Of a stretch of 64,000 nt of DNA, positions 42,980-51,493 are shown piece after piece. The stretch covers positions 1,302,001 through 1,366,000 of the forward strand of contig NZ_CP032101.1 in the NCBI RefSeq assembly GCF_003544855.1. Direction: 5' to 3'. The notes under the pieces were generated by a model that did not search any database, was not told where the DNA came from, and saw nothing but the letters and a program-made list of their open reading frames with translations. The position numbers were made by a program, and so were the translations under genes. Position 1 is the stretch's first letter. Each line of letters starts with the position of its first letter. This DNA comes from Malaciobacter marinus. Lineage in GTDB: Bacteria; Campylobacterota; Campylobacteria; Campylobacterales; Arcobacteraceae.

Positions 42980-43787
42980 GCTTATTTTTCTTTTTTAAAA
43001 AATATATAATCATACAAAGTAGGGCAAAAAAACCAGACTGAAGCATACCCATTGTTAGCCAGTTACTATATAAAAAACCTAATTGTATATCTGGTTGTCT
43101 GAATACTTCTGCAATTATTCTTGCAAGTGAGTATAAAATCCCATAAAGCAAGGCTAATTGTCCGTCAAATGATTTATATTTTCTAACACTTACTAATATT
43201 ATAAAAATTACAATACCCTCTAAAATTGCTTCATATAGTTGTGAAGGATGTCTTAATATCCCATCAACATAAATCGCCCAAGGAACATCAGTAGTTCTTC
43301 CTACTAGTTCTTGATTAAAGAAATTTCCTATTCTTCCAAAGACATATCCTGCTGAAACTCCAAGTACTGCAATATCAGCTAAGAAGAAAAAAGATACTTT
43401 ATTTTTTTTGCAAAAAAGGTATGAAGCTAAAATAAAACCAATAACTGCACCATGATAACTCATTCCTGAAATACCTGTGAATTCACCATTTATAAATGGA
43501 TTAAATATTTGCCAAGGGTGAGTTAAATAGTATGTAGTATTTGGATCATAAAAAATTATATATCCTAATCTAGCCCCTAATATTACACCTATTTCAGCCC
43601 ACCAAATATAAGAATCAAATATATCTTGATTTATTTGTATTTTATCATGATTTATAAACCATTTTGCAACTACTATAGCACTTAATAAAGCTAATGCATA
43701 CATTATTCCATACCAATGTACAGAAATGTCACCTATGCTAAATGCAATAGGTTCAAAATTAGAATAAATATTTTGCCATTGTTCCAT
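42969..43787 (-). CDS. lgt: Prolipoprotein diacylglyceryl transferase
   Basis: 272 residues, multi-pass inner membrane enzyme that attaches diacylglycerol to the lipobox Cys of pre-lipoproteins. Motifs: WYGIMYALALLSAIVVAKW near 25, GISGMSYHGAVIGFILASYL near 98 (catalytic His region), the Lgt signature GRIGNFFNQELVGRTTD near 150, and RHPSQLYEAILEG near 180. About seven hydrophobic helices are visible. It follows the Fe-S protein gene by 3 bases. The small lipoproteins at 52.8 and 60.3 kb are potential substrates. Confidence 0.95.
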   Translation of the reverse strand: MEQWQNIYSNFEPIAFSIGDISVHWYGIMYALALLSAIVVAKWFINHDKIQINQDIFDSYIWWAEIGVILGARLGYIIFYDPNTTYYLTHPWQIFNPFINGEFTGISGMSYHGAVIGFILASYLFCKKNKVSFFFLADIAVLGVSAGYVFGRIGNFFNQELVGRTTDVPWAIYVDGILRHPSQLYEAILEGIVIFIILVSVRKYKSFDGQLALLYGILYSLARIIAEVFRQPDIQLGFLYSNWLTMGMLQSGFFALLCMIIYFLKKKNKLIS

Positions 43788-43790
43788 AAA

Positions 43791-45083
43791 TTAATCTAGT
43801 GCCTCAGCTATTAATTCAATTGGATTCTTAAATTCAACTTCATCAACTTTTCCTAAATGTAAAGCATTTGTAAGTTGCATTCTACATGCAGAACACTCTG
43901 CACTTACTATTTGAGCTTGTGTCTCTTTTATCATTGCAGCTTTTGGAAGGCCAGCAGCTTTTGCAAACTCATACTTTTCTGTTTGCATAGTTACCCCACC
44001 AAATCCACAGCATCTATTTGAATCGCTCATTTCTTTAAGTTGGTAATTTTTTGAAAGTAAATTTCTTGGCTCTTTCCATACTCCTTGCATCTTTTTAGCA
44101 TGACAAGGATCATGATAAGTAACAAGCTTATCAAACTGTTTATTTGAATTTTGAAGTAATTCATTTAGTTTTGTATTGTTTTCAAGCCATTTTGTTGCCA
44201 TATATACTTTTTTTGCAATTTTTTTTGCTCTTTCTTTCCATTGGGGTTGATTATGTAAATAGTGTTCCCAATCTTGGTTTATCATTGCACTACATGTAGC
44301 TTCTGGAATAACTATTGCATCAACTTCATCAATCCATGTTTCAAAATATTCAATATTTTTCTTTACAAGATAATCTACCGTATCAAAATCACCAGTAAAA
44401 TAAGCAGGTGCTCCACAGCAAAGTTGTTTTTTAGGTATAAAAATATCTAAATCAAGCTTTTGCAATATTTTAACTAAAGAATCCCCCGTGTTTGTATAAG
44501 TATAGTTACTCATACATCCAATAAAGATTGCAACTCTATTCTTTTTGCCTTCTTCATCTTTTTTATTTTTTGCATAGATATTTTCTGGATATTTTTTCAA
44601 AAAACTCTTACTATCTGCAAAAGGTAAGGCTCTATCTTTTTTTACAATAGGTAGAGAGAATCTAGGAAGTGCTGATTGTTTTTTTTCATCAAGTTTTAAT
44701 GCACATGTTTGAAACATCCATCCAAGTTTAGAAAGAAAGTCCATAGTTTTTCTATGTCTTAAAAGAAAGAAAAATAGTTTTTTGTACCATGTAATACCAT
44801 ATTTTTTTGCAATATCACTTCTTACTTGTTCTATTATCATATCTGTTGGAAGATCATTTGGACAAACCTCAACACAGTTAGTACATAAAAAACAACTTTC
44901 AAATATATCTTTTGCAGTTTTATCTAGTTCTAACTCATCTCTTTTGTAAGCACCTAATAAATCAATAAAACCTCTAGGGCTAGTAGTTTCATCTTGGTTG
45001 ATATTAAAAATTGTACATACAGGTTTACATTTACCACATTTTACGCAATCATCACTTATTGTTGTATAATCAAATTTATTCAC
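43791..45083 (-). CDS. Fe-S oxidoreductase subunit of the GlcF/GlpC (CCG-domain) type
   Basis: 430 residues. Two 4Fe-4S ferredoxin motifs near the N-terminus (CVKCGKCKPVC at about 12 and CFLCTNCVEVC at about 64), then two CCG-type domains with CCGAPAYFTGD near 208 and CCGFGGVTMQT near 357, each with an upstream Cys. Such proteins pass electrons from a flavin dehydrogenase (glycolate, lactate, glycerol-3-phosphate) or couple to heterodisulfide chemistry. No dehydrogenase subunit is adjacent. A ferredoxin-type oxidoreductase occupies the same place beside hemN in C. jejuni as I recall. It is cotranscribed with lgt. Confidence 0.83.
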   Translation of the reverse strand: MNKFDYTTISDDCVKCGKCKPVCTIFNINQDETTSPRGFIDLLGAYKRDELELDKTAKDIFESCFLCTNCVEVCPNDLPTDMIIEQVRSDIAKKYGITWYKKLFFFLLRHRKTMDFLSKLGWMFQTCALKLDEKKQSALPRFSLPIVKKDRALPFADSKSFLKKYPENIYAKNKKDEEGKKNRVAIFIGCMSNYTYTNTGDSLVKILQKLDLDIFIPKKQLCCGAPAYFTGDFDTVDYLVKKNIEYFETWIDEVDAIVIPEATCSAMINQDWEHYLHNQPQWKERAKKIAKKVYMATKWLENNTKLNELLQNSNKQFDKLVTYHDPCHAKKMQGVWKEPRNLLSKNYQLKEMSDSNRCCGFGGVTMQTEKYEFAKAAGLPKAAMIKETQAQIVSAECSACRMQLTNALHLGKVDEVEFKNPIELIAEALD

Positions 45084-45200
45084 TTTTTATAAACCTTTTA
45101 TTTTAAAAAATTATTATTATATAAAAGAGATTAATATACTAAAAAAAATGTTAATATTTGATGAATTAAGGATTAAGTATAACTTTGAAATTTAGATTTC

Positions 45201-45221
45201 TAAGACTATTAAATAGTCTTA
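45201..45221 (-). terminator. Palindrome at the end of hemN
   Basis: TAAGACTATT / AATAGTCTTA inverted arms (extended outwards with one bulge by TCT/AGA sequences) overlap the hemN stop. No clear T-run follows, so the terminator call is weak. Confidence 0.4.
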
Positions 45222-46576
45222 GAAAATCTTCTTTTGTTTTCAGGTATTTTTTTAAGGTATGCATCAAATGGCATACAAATATTTCTAATAAGCATTGTTC
45301 CTGTAGGAGATACTTGAATCTTCTCATCATTTATAGATAGAAGTTCTGCTTGAATAAACTCTTCAAGTTGAGGAAGGTCATTTTTAAAATACTCTTTAAA
45401 GTCAATATTGAATTTTTTTTCAACTCTTGGAATATTTAAAGAGAAATTACTCATTATTTCCATAATTACAAACTGTCTAATTTCATCATCTTTACTTAAT
45501 TTATATCCTTTAAATGTAGGTAAAATTCCTTCATCCAAAGCTTGCTCATATGATTTTAAATCCTTGTAATTTTGTGCATAATAATCAACACCATTACCAA
45601 TAGATGTAAGACCAATTCCTATTAAATCAGCTCCACCTTTAGTTGTATAGCCTTGGAAATTTCTATGTAATTCACCTTTTTGTATTGCTTTAAAAAGTTC
45701 ATCTTCTGGTTTTGCAAAGTGATCCATTCCTACCATTTTGTATCCATTATTTGTAAAAAAGTCAATTGTATCTTTTAAAATAACTAACTTTTCACTTGCA
45801 GGTGCAAATGTAGATTCATCAAATTTTCTCATAGTTTTCATAAGCCAAGGAACATGAGCATAATTAAATACTGCTAATCTATCAGGATTTAATTTTATTA
45901 CTTGTTCAATAGTATTATGAAATGATTTAGCAGTTTGATGTGGAAGACCATAAATTAAATCAATATTTATTGATTTAATTCCTGCATCTCTTGCTATTTT
46001 CATTACTTCTTGTGTAGTTTCATATGGTTGAATCCTATGAATTGTTTTTTGTACTTGAGGGTCAATATCTTGAACTCCAAAGCTTAACCTATTAAATCCA
46101 CCATCTTTTAATATATCCATATGCTCTTTTGTAAAAAATCTTGGATCAACTTCACATGAAATTTCTGCATTATCACTAAAATTTGTAAAAGTTTGTTTTA
46201 GCATAGAGATAACTTCTCTTAATTGTTCAGGAGAGAAAAATGTAGGAGTTCCCCCTCCAAAGTGCATTTGTGTTACAACTCTTGAAGTATTTAAATGTTT
46301 TTTTAATATTTCAAGTTCTTTTTTAAGATATTGAATATATCTTACTTTTTTATCCTCTTTAGATGTAAAAATTACATTACATCCACAAAAATAACAGGCA
46401 CTTCTACAAAAAGGAAGATGTATATATAAAGATAAGTTTCTATTATCATCTTGGTTTTTGTAAAACTCTATTAAATCTTTATGAGTAAACTCTTCACTGA
46501 ATTCTGGTGCCGTTGGATATGAAGTATATCTTGGTCCAGGTCTTGAATACTTTTCAAATTTTTTAAAATCTATCAT
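45209..46576 (-). CDS. hemN: Oxygen-independent coproporphyrinogen III oxidase
   Basis: 455 residues, full-length HemN, a radical SAM enzyme that decarboxylates coproporphyrinogen III in haem synthesis without oxygen. The N-terminal GPRYTSYPTAPEF near 14 and the cluster motif FCRSACYFCGCNVI (CxxxCxxC) near 56 are both diagnostic. Further motifs are MHFGGGTPTFFS near 104 and GIKSINIDLIYGLPHQT near 195. It is 1 base downstream of argF on the same strand. HemB, an early step of the same pathway, is at 54.2 kb. Confidence 0.95.
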   Translation of the reverse strand: MIDFKKFEKYSRPGPRYTSYPTAPEFSEEFTHKDLIEFYKNQDDNRNLSLYIHLPFCRSACYFCGCNVIFTSKEDKKVRYIQYLKKELEILKKHLNTSRVVTQMHFGGGTPTFFSPEQLREVISMLKQTFTNFSDNAEISCEVDPRFFTKEHMDILKDGGFNRLSFGVQDIDPQVQKTIHRIQPYETTQEVMKIARDAGIKSINIDLIYGLPHQTAKSFHNTIEQVIKLNPDRLAVFNYAHVPWLMKTMRKFDESTFAPASEKLVILKDTIDFFTNNGYKMVGMDHFAKPEDELFKAIQKGELHRNFQGYTTKGGADLIGIGLTSIGNGVDYYAQNYKDLKSYEQALDEGILPTFKGYKLSKDDEIRQFVIMEIMSNFSLNIPRVEKKFNIDFKEYFKNDLPQLEEFIQAELLSINDEKIQVSPTGTMLIRNICMPFDAYLKKIPENKRRFSKTI

Positions 46577-46577
46577 A

Positions 46578-47504
46578 TTATTTATCTCTTTGTTTGTCTA
46601 GCCAAACCATTACACCTTTTTGTGCATGTAGTCTGTTTTCTGCTTCTTGGAAAATTAGACTTTGTGGTCCTTCAATTACCTCTTGACTTACTTCATAATC
46701 TCTATAAGCTGGTAAACAGTGAAGGAATATTGCTTTTTTATGGGCTAAGTTCATCATATTATCATCTACAATATATCCATCAAAATCTTTAACTCTTTTC
46801 TCTTTTTCGTCCTCTTGTCCCATTGATACCCAAGTATCAGTAGTAACAACAGTTGAACCTTTTACTGCTTCTTTTGGATCATTTGAAATAACTATTTTTG
46901 CACCAGAATTTTTAGCTTCATTTAAAGCATTTTTCAAAATTGTATCATCTACTTCATAATCCTTTGGTGTTGCAATTCTTAATTCAAAACCTAATTTAGC
47001 AGCCATATTTAACCATGAATGAGCCATATTATTACCATCACCAATATACGCAACAATCAAATCTTTATCTAAACCTGCTTCTTGTATAGTCATATAATCA
47101 GCCATTAATTGAACAGGATGAAATTCATTTGTTAATCCATTAATTACAGGAACTTTAGAATATTTTGCAAACTCTTCTAATTTGCTTTGTTCAAATGTTC
47201 TAATCATAACCATATCTACCATTCTTGAAATAACTCTACTAGTATCACTCATAGGTTCACCTCTACCTAATTGAATATCATTTGATGATAAAAATAGACC
47301 AATTCCACCTAATTGATAAATACCTGTTTCAAAACTAACTCTTGTTCTTGTACTACTTTTTTCAAAAATCATTCCAAGAGTTTGTTTTGGCATATAATCT
47401 TTAAAAACTCTATTTTTTGTTTCTTTTTTTATTTTTTTTGCAAGATTAAGAATCTCTAGAATTTCTTCTTTTGTATAATCTGTTAATGTTAAAAAATGTC
47501 TCAT
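46578..47504 (-). CDS. argF: Ornithine carbamoyltransferase
   Basis: 308 residues. It forms citrulline from ornithine and carbamoyl phosphate. Carbamoyl phosphate loop [20 protein letters not shown] near 48 and the ornithine-specific [12 protein letters not shown] near 262, with [19 protein letters not shown] near 125. It shares a transcript with hemN (gap 1 base), while the product feeds ArgG encoded at 28.4 kb. Confidence 0.95.
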   Translation of the reverse strand: MRHFLTLTDYTKEEILEILNLAKKIKKETKNRVFKDYMPKQTLGMIFEKSSTRTRVSFETGIYQLGGIGLFLSSNDIQLGRGEPMSDTSRVISRMVDMVMIRTFEQSKLEEFAKYSKVPVINGLTNEFHPVQLMADYMTIQEAGLDKDLIVAYIGDGNNMAHSWLNMAAKLGFELRIATPKDYEVDDTILKNALNEAKNSGAKIVISNDPKEAVKGSTVVTTDTWVSMGQEDEKEKRVKDFDGYIVDDNMMNLAHKKAIFLHCLPAYRDYEVSQEVIEGPQSLIFQEAENRLHAQKGVMVWLDKQRDK

Positions 47505-47642
47505 ACTATTTACCTTTTATATTGTAAAGCGATTATTATATATAAGTTGTCTTTATTTGTTTCTTAATTAAATTTTTATATTAAATTCTTTTAGTAAAAA
47601 GCTTCTGCTAAAGCACTATAAAAACGCTACAGAGCCCTTAAA

Positions 47643-47670
47643 ATAACATTTTAGTGACTTTTTATGTTAT
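47643..47670. promoter_or_regulatory. Inverted repeat upstream of nrdD (candidate operator)
   Basis: ATAACAT (47643-47649) and ATGTTAT (47664-47670) are separated by 14 bases in the 212-base region between argF and nrdD, about 50 bases before the nrdD start. It might be a binding site for an anaerobic or NrdR-like regulator, but it matches no consensus known to me. Confidence 0.3.
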
Positions 47671-47722
47671 CGCTATTTAAGAGATACTGTCTTAAAATTT
47701 CACATATTCAAAAGGAATGGAA

Positions 47723-49846
47723 ATGATAAAAGAAGTACTAAAAAGAAATGGAACAACCAAAGAGTTTCAAAGTTTTAAAATTGAAGATGTAATAAAAAAA
47801 GCTTTTAAAAGCGTAAATACAAAATATGATAAAACAATTTTCTTTAATGTATTGGAACTTTTAGAACAAAAAAGAGTAATTGCAGTTGAAGATATACAAG
47901 ATTTTATTGAAAAAGAGTTATATAAAGCAAGATATTTTGAAGTAATGAAATCTTTCATGCTTTATAGACATATGCATAAAATGCAAAGAGAACATGTATT
48001 AGGATTAGACAAAGATACGACTTATATTAATTGTACACAAACGATTCAAGAGTATATTAATAAAACGGATTGGAGAATTAATGCTAACTCAAATACTGGT
48101 TATTCTCATGCAGGTTTAATTAATAATAGTGCAGGAAAAGTAATTGCAAATTATTGGTTGGATAAAATTTACTCAAAAGAAGAGGGCTATGCCCATAGAA
48201 ATGCTGATTATCATATTCATGATTTGGATTGTTTAAGTGGATATTGTGCAGGTTGGAGTCTAAGAGTATTATTAGATGAAGGTTTTAATGGCGTAAGAGG
48301 AAGAGTTGAAAGTTGTGCTCCTAATCATTTTAGAGAAGCATTAGGCCAAATGGCAAATTTTTTAGGTATATTACAAAGTGAATGGGCTGGAGCTCAAGCT
48401 TTCTCTTCTTTTGATACTTATTTAGCTCCATATGTTTTTAAAGATAAATTATCTTATTTAGAAGTGAAGAAAAATATTAGAAGTTTTATTTATAATCTTA
48501 ATGTTCCTGCACGTTGGGGACAAAGTCCTTTTACAAATGTTACTATTGATTGGACAGTGCCAGAGGACTTAAAAGATCAAATACCAACAAAAAGACAAGA
48601 ACATTTATTTAATGATTTTCATGATGATGAATTATTTGAGATTATTAAAGAAAAAGGATATTTAAGTTTCAAAGATTTAACTTATAAAGATTTTCAAAAA
48701 CAGATGAATATGATAAATAAAGCTTTTTATGAAGTAATGACAGAGGGTGATAAAACAGGTCAACCTTTTACTTTCCCAATCCCTACAGTAAATATTACAG
48801 AAGATTTTGATTGGTATGGAGAAAATACAGATATTTTATTTGAAAATAGTGCAAAAATTGGTTCATCATATTTTCAAAACTTTATAGGAAGTCAATATAT
48901 AAAAGATGAAAATGGAAATTTAATTCCAAATGAAAAAGCTTATAAGCCAGGGCATGTAAGAAGCATGTGTTGTAGGTTGCAACTGGATTTAAGAGAACTT
49001 CTTAAAAGAGGTGGAGGTCTTTTTGGTAGTGCAGAAATGACTGGAAGTATCGGTGTTGTTACAATTAATATGGCAAGACTTGGATATATTTTCAAAAATG
49101 ATAAAACTGCATTATTTGAAAGACTTGACGAATTAATGTTACTTGCAAAATCGACTTTAGAGAAAAAAAGAGAGTTTATTCAAACACTTTATGATAGAGG
49201 ATTATTTCCATATACAAAAAGATATTTGCATCATTTTAATAATCATTTTTCAACTATAGGTATTAATGGTATAAATGAAATGATTAAGAACTTCTTTGAT
49301 TTAAAAGAAGATATATCAACTAATGTGGGAATAGAGTTTTCACATGAGATACTAGATCATATGAGAGAAAGAATGGTTGAGTTTCAAGAAGAGACTGGAA
49401 ATTTGTATAACCTTGAAGCAACACCAGCAGAAGGAACAACTTACCGATTTGCAAAAGAAGATAAAAAAAGATTTAAAGATATTGTACAAGCTGGATTTGA
49501 TAAAAATATATATTATACAAACTCATCTCAGCTTCCAGCAGACTTTACAGATGATATTTACGAAGCATTAGATTTACAAGATGACTTGCAAGGTAAATAT
49601 ACAGGAGGAACGGTACTTCATTTATATATGAGAGAAAGAGTAAGTTCAACAGAAGCTTGTAGAAAATTGATTAAAAGTGTAATTTCAAATTATACTTTAC
49701 CTTATATTACAGTTACTCCACTTTTCTCTATTTGTCCTACTCATGGATATATAAGTGGAGAGTTTGAATATTGTCCAAAATGTGATGAAGAAATTTTAAA
49801 AAAGGAGTTAGAAGAATGGAAAGTTACAAAATACCAAAACACTTAG
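47723..49846 (+). CDS. nrdD: Anaerobic ribonucleoside-triphosphate reductase NrdD lacking its glycyl-radical segment
   Basis: Start taken at ATG 47723 (MIKEVLKRNGTTKEF) because AAAGGA lies 6 bases upstream; the ATG at 47717 is too close to it. 707 residues. ATP-cone (about 1-90), then the catalytic barrel with active-site Cys in SGYCAGWSLRVLLDEGFNG near 173 and RSMCCRLQLDLREL near 414, and the zinc site SICPTHGYISGE / EYCPKC near 675. The frame then stops after KVTKYQNT, so the glycyl-radical motif expected at the C-terminus is absent. That motif lies in the overlapping -1 frame (49816-49977). A frameshift at A AAA AAG would give a 753-residue protein of usual class III length. nrdG, the activase, follows. 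Confidence 0.93.
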   Translation: MIKEVLKRNGTTKEFQSFKIEDVIKKAFKSVNTKYDKTIFFNVLELLEQKRVIAVEDIQDFIEKELYKARYFEVMKSFMLYRHMHKMQREHVLGLDKDTTYINCTQTIQEYINKTDWRINANSNTGYSHAGLINNSAGKVIANYWLDKIYSKEEGYAHRNADYHIHDLDCLSGYCAGWSLRVLLDEGFNGVRGRVESCAPNHFREALGQMANFLGILQSEWAGAQAFSSFDTYLAPYVFKDKLSYLEVKKNIRSFIYNLNVPARWGQSPFTNVTIDWTVPEDLKDQIPTKRQEHLFNDFHDDELFEIIKEKGYLSFKDLTYKDFQKQMNMINKAFYEVMTEGDKTGQPFTFPIPTVNITEDFDWYGENTDILFENSAKIGSSYFQNFIGSQYIKDENGNLIPNEKAYKPGHVRSMCCRLQLDLRELLKRGGGLFGSAEMTGSIGVVTINMARLGYIFKNDKTALFERLDELMLLAKSTLEKKREFIQTLYDRGLFPYTKRYLHHFNNHFSTIGINGINEMIKNFFDLKEDISTNVGIEFSHEILDHMRERMVEFQEETGNLYNLEATPAEGTTYRFAKEDKKRFKDIVQAGFDKNIYYTNSSQLPADFTDDIYEALDLQDDLQGKYTGGTVLHLYMRERVSSTEACRKLIKSVISNYTLPYITVTPLFSICPTHGYISGEFEYCPKCDEEILKKELEEWKVTKYQNT
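49798..49804 (+). promoter_or_regulatory. Candidate -1 frameshift heptamer A AAA AAG in nrdD
   Basis: Reading the NrdD frame, codons TTA AAA AAG contain the heptamer A AAA AAG in the phase needed for tandem tRNA slippage; the same heptamer drives the E. coli dnaX frameshift. After a -1 shift the next codons are GGA GTT AGA AGA ATG GAA, which run straight into the glycyl-radical frame. The -1 frame is open from 49789 to 49977. The heptamer also overlaps AAGGAG, which is 8 bases before the ATG at 49816, so it may only be a ribosome-binding site. Confidence 0.5.
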
Positions 49847-49977
49847 AAAGTGAAAGAACAAAATGTGTAGTTTATACTAGAGTTATGGGTTATCATAGAC
49901 CAGTTGAAAGTTTTAATATAGGGAAAAAAGGTGAACATAAACAAAGAGTTAAATTTATCGAAAAAAATAATATATGA
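49816..49977 (+). CDS. Detached glycyl-radical domain of NrdD (53 aa)
   Basis: 53 codons from ATG 49816 (MESYKIPKHLESERTKCVVY), preceded by AAGGAG 8 bases upstream. The core TRVMGYHRPVESFNIGKKGE followed by HKQRVKF is the C-terminal glycyl-radical loop of class III ribonucleotide reductases, with the radical Gly in VMGY. It overlaps the end of nrdD in the -1 frame and its own end overlaps the start of nrdG by 47 bases. Two readings are possible: a separately translated radical subunit (compare the spare radical domain YfiD of pyruvate formate-lyase) or the C-terminus of a frameshifted NrdD. A genuine frameshift mutation or sequencing error is a third. Confidence 0.8.
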   Translation: MESYKIPKHLESERTKCVVYTRVMGYHRPVESFNIGKKGEHKQRVKFIEKNNI

Positions 49978-50629
49978 TATTACTCGATTTACAACTTTAG
50001 ACTATAAAGATAATTTATCTTGTATTGTATGGTTTATATCATGCAATATGAGATGTCAATATTGTTATAATAGTAATATTGTTTTGTCAAAAGAAGGAAA
50101 TTATGAAATTAAAGATTTATTTACTTTTTTAGAAAAAAGAGTAGGGCTTTTAGATGCTGTTGTATTAAGTGGTGGTGAAGCTACAATGCATAATTTAGAA
50201 CCAATTTGTAAGAAAATTAAAGCAATGGGATTTAAAATAAAGCTTGATACTAATGGATTAAATACAAAATTAATAAAAACTTTGATTGATGAAAAATATA
50301 TTGATTATATTGCTTTAGACTTTAAAGCTACAAAAGATAAATTTGAAGAGATAACTAAAACAAATCAATATAATAAATTTCTTGATACATTAAATTTTTT
50401 GATTGATAAAAACTTTGATTTTGAAGTAAGAACAACTTTACATGAAGAGTTATTAAATGAAAATGATATAAATAAAATAGTTGATACCTTAGTAAGCAAA
50501 GGCTACAAAAATAGCCTTTATATACAAAATTTTTTAAATGTAGAAAATTTTGCTAATCTTAAAGAATCTAAAAAAGTTTTAAATAAAGATTTATTAAGTA
50601 ATAAATTAAATATTATCTGGAGAAATTAA
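49931..50629 (+). CDS. nrdG: Anaerobic ribonucleotide reductase activating protein NrdG
   Basis: 232 residues, radical SAM activase that generates the glycyl radical on NrdD. Cluster motif SCNMRCQYCYNSN (CxxxCxxC) near 41 and AVVLSGGEATMHN near 75, with KLDTNGLNTKLIKTL near 103. Start is GTG at 49931, preceded by AAAAAGG, and it lies inside the glycyl-radical gene (overlap 47 bases), so the three frames are tightly coupled. The 3' end overlaps the convergent regulator by 24 bases. At 232 residues it belongs to the longer pyruvate formate-lyase activase-like forms. Confidence 0.9.
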   Translation: MNINKELNLSKKIIYDITRFTTLDYKDNLSCIVWFISCNMRCQYCYNSNIVLSKEGNYEIKDLFTFLEKRVGLLDAVVLSGGEATMHNLEPICKKIKAMGFKIKLDTNGLNTKLIKTLIDEKYIDYIALDFKATKDKFEEITKTNQYNKFLDTLNFLIDKNFDFEVRTTLHEELLNENDINKIVDTLVSKGYKNSLYIQNFLNVENFANLKESKKVLNKDLLSNKLNIIWRN

Positions 50630-51292
50630 ATATCCTTGTCCTGAAATATTTTTGATTAAAGTTTTAGAGGTTTTTGCTCTAATTCTTTTTATAAAAGTTC
50701 TTAATCTTTCATCTGTAGCCTCTTCTCTTTCCCATAAGGTTTTTTTGATTTTTTCAACTGAAACACTATTTGGATGGCTTTTAATTAATAAGTATAAAAA
50801 ATCTTTTTCTCTTTTAGTCAAATTTATGATTTTATCATTTTTATCAAATAAATTGTTTTTGTTTCTATCAAAATACAAATCTTCAGAAAGTTTAAATACC
50901 TTTTTTTTATCAAGTTTAGTAGCTAAGGATATAAGATAATCTAAAACTTCATCTGGATCAAATGGTTTTATAAAATATTTTGTAATCCCAATATCAATCG
51001 CATTTAAAAGTTTCTCTTTTTCTGAAAATGCACTTAGTACAATTACTGGAATAGAATCATCTATTTGTTTTATTTTTTCAGTCATAGCTAATCCATCAAG
51101 TTTGGGCATCATAATATCTGTGATAATTATATCAGGCTTTATAATTTTCATTTTTTCTAAGCCTTCTTGCCCATTTTTTGCTAAAGTGAAGCTAAAAAAA
51201 TAATCTCCTATGGCATCTTTTAGTAATTTTGCAATGTTTACTTCATCCTCTACTAGTAAAACTTTGAACTCTTTTAGTACATTCTTTGGCAC
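50606..51292 (-). CDS. OmpR-family response regulator
   Basis: 228 residues. Receiver (about 8-125) with VLLVEDEVNIAKLL, phospho-acceptor Asp in IIITDIMMPKLDG and Lys in KYFIKPFDPDEV; winged-helix DNA-binding domain (about 140-228) with LTKREKDFLYLLI, LRTFIKRIRAKTSK and ISGQGYLISPD. No kinase gene is adjacent. It converges on nrdG with a 24-base overlap. Confidence 0.9.
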   Translation of the reverse strand: MPKNVLKEFKVLLVEDEVNIAKLLKDAIGDYFFSFTLAKNGQEGLEKMKIIKPDIIITDIMMPKLDGLAMTEKIKQIDDSIPVIVLSAFSEKEKLLNAIDIGITKYFIKPFDPDEVLDYLISLATKLDKKKVFKLSEDLYFDRNKNNLFDKNDKIINLTKREKDFLYLLIKSHPNSVSVEKIKKTLWEREEATDERLRTFIKRIRAKTSKTLIKNISGQGYLISPDNI

Positions 51293-51457
51293 AGATATCT
51301 CCTAGGTTAATTAGTAATTAAATTAAAATTATAGAATTTTTTTTTAAAAGTTAGGTAAAAGCAAAATAATAAGTATAAATTATATTAAAAAATTGCTATA
51401 AAATGGAGGCTAAAATGAATTAAGGAAACTTTTATATTATAATTATAGAAAAAAGAA

Positions 51458-51463
51458 TATAAT
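51458..51463 (+). promoter_or_regulatory. -10 box TATAAT of the gshB-like gene
   Basis: TATAAT at 51458-51463 sits 30 bases before ATG 51494. An in-frame ATG directly after it (51464) would be upstream of the transcript start, which supports 51494 as the true start. A second TATAAT lies at 51438-51443. Confidence 0.5.
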
Positions 51464-51493
51464 ATGATATTAATTTTACATAAAGAGGATAAT

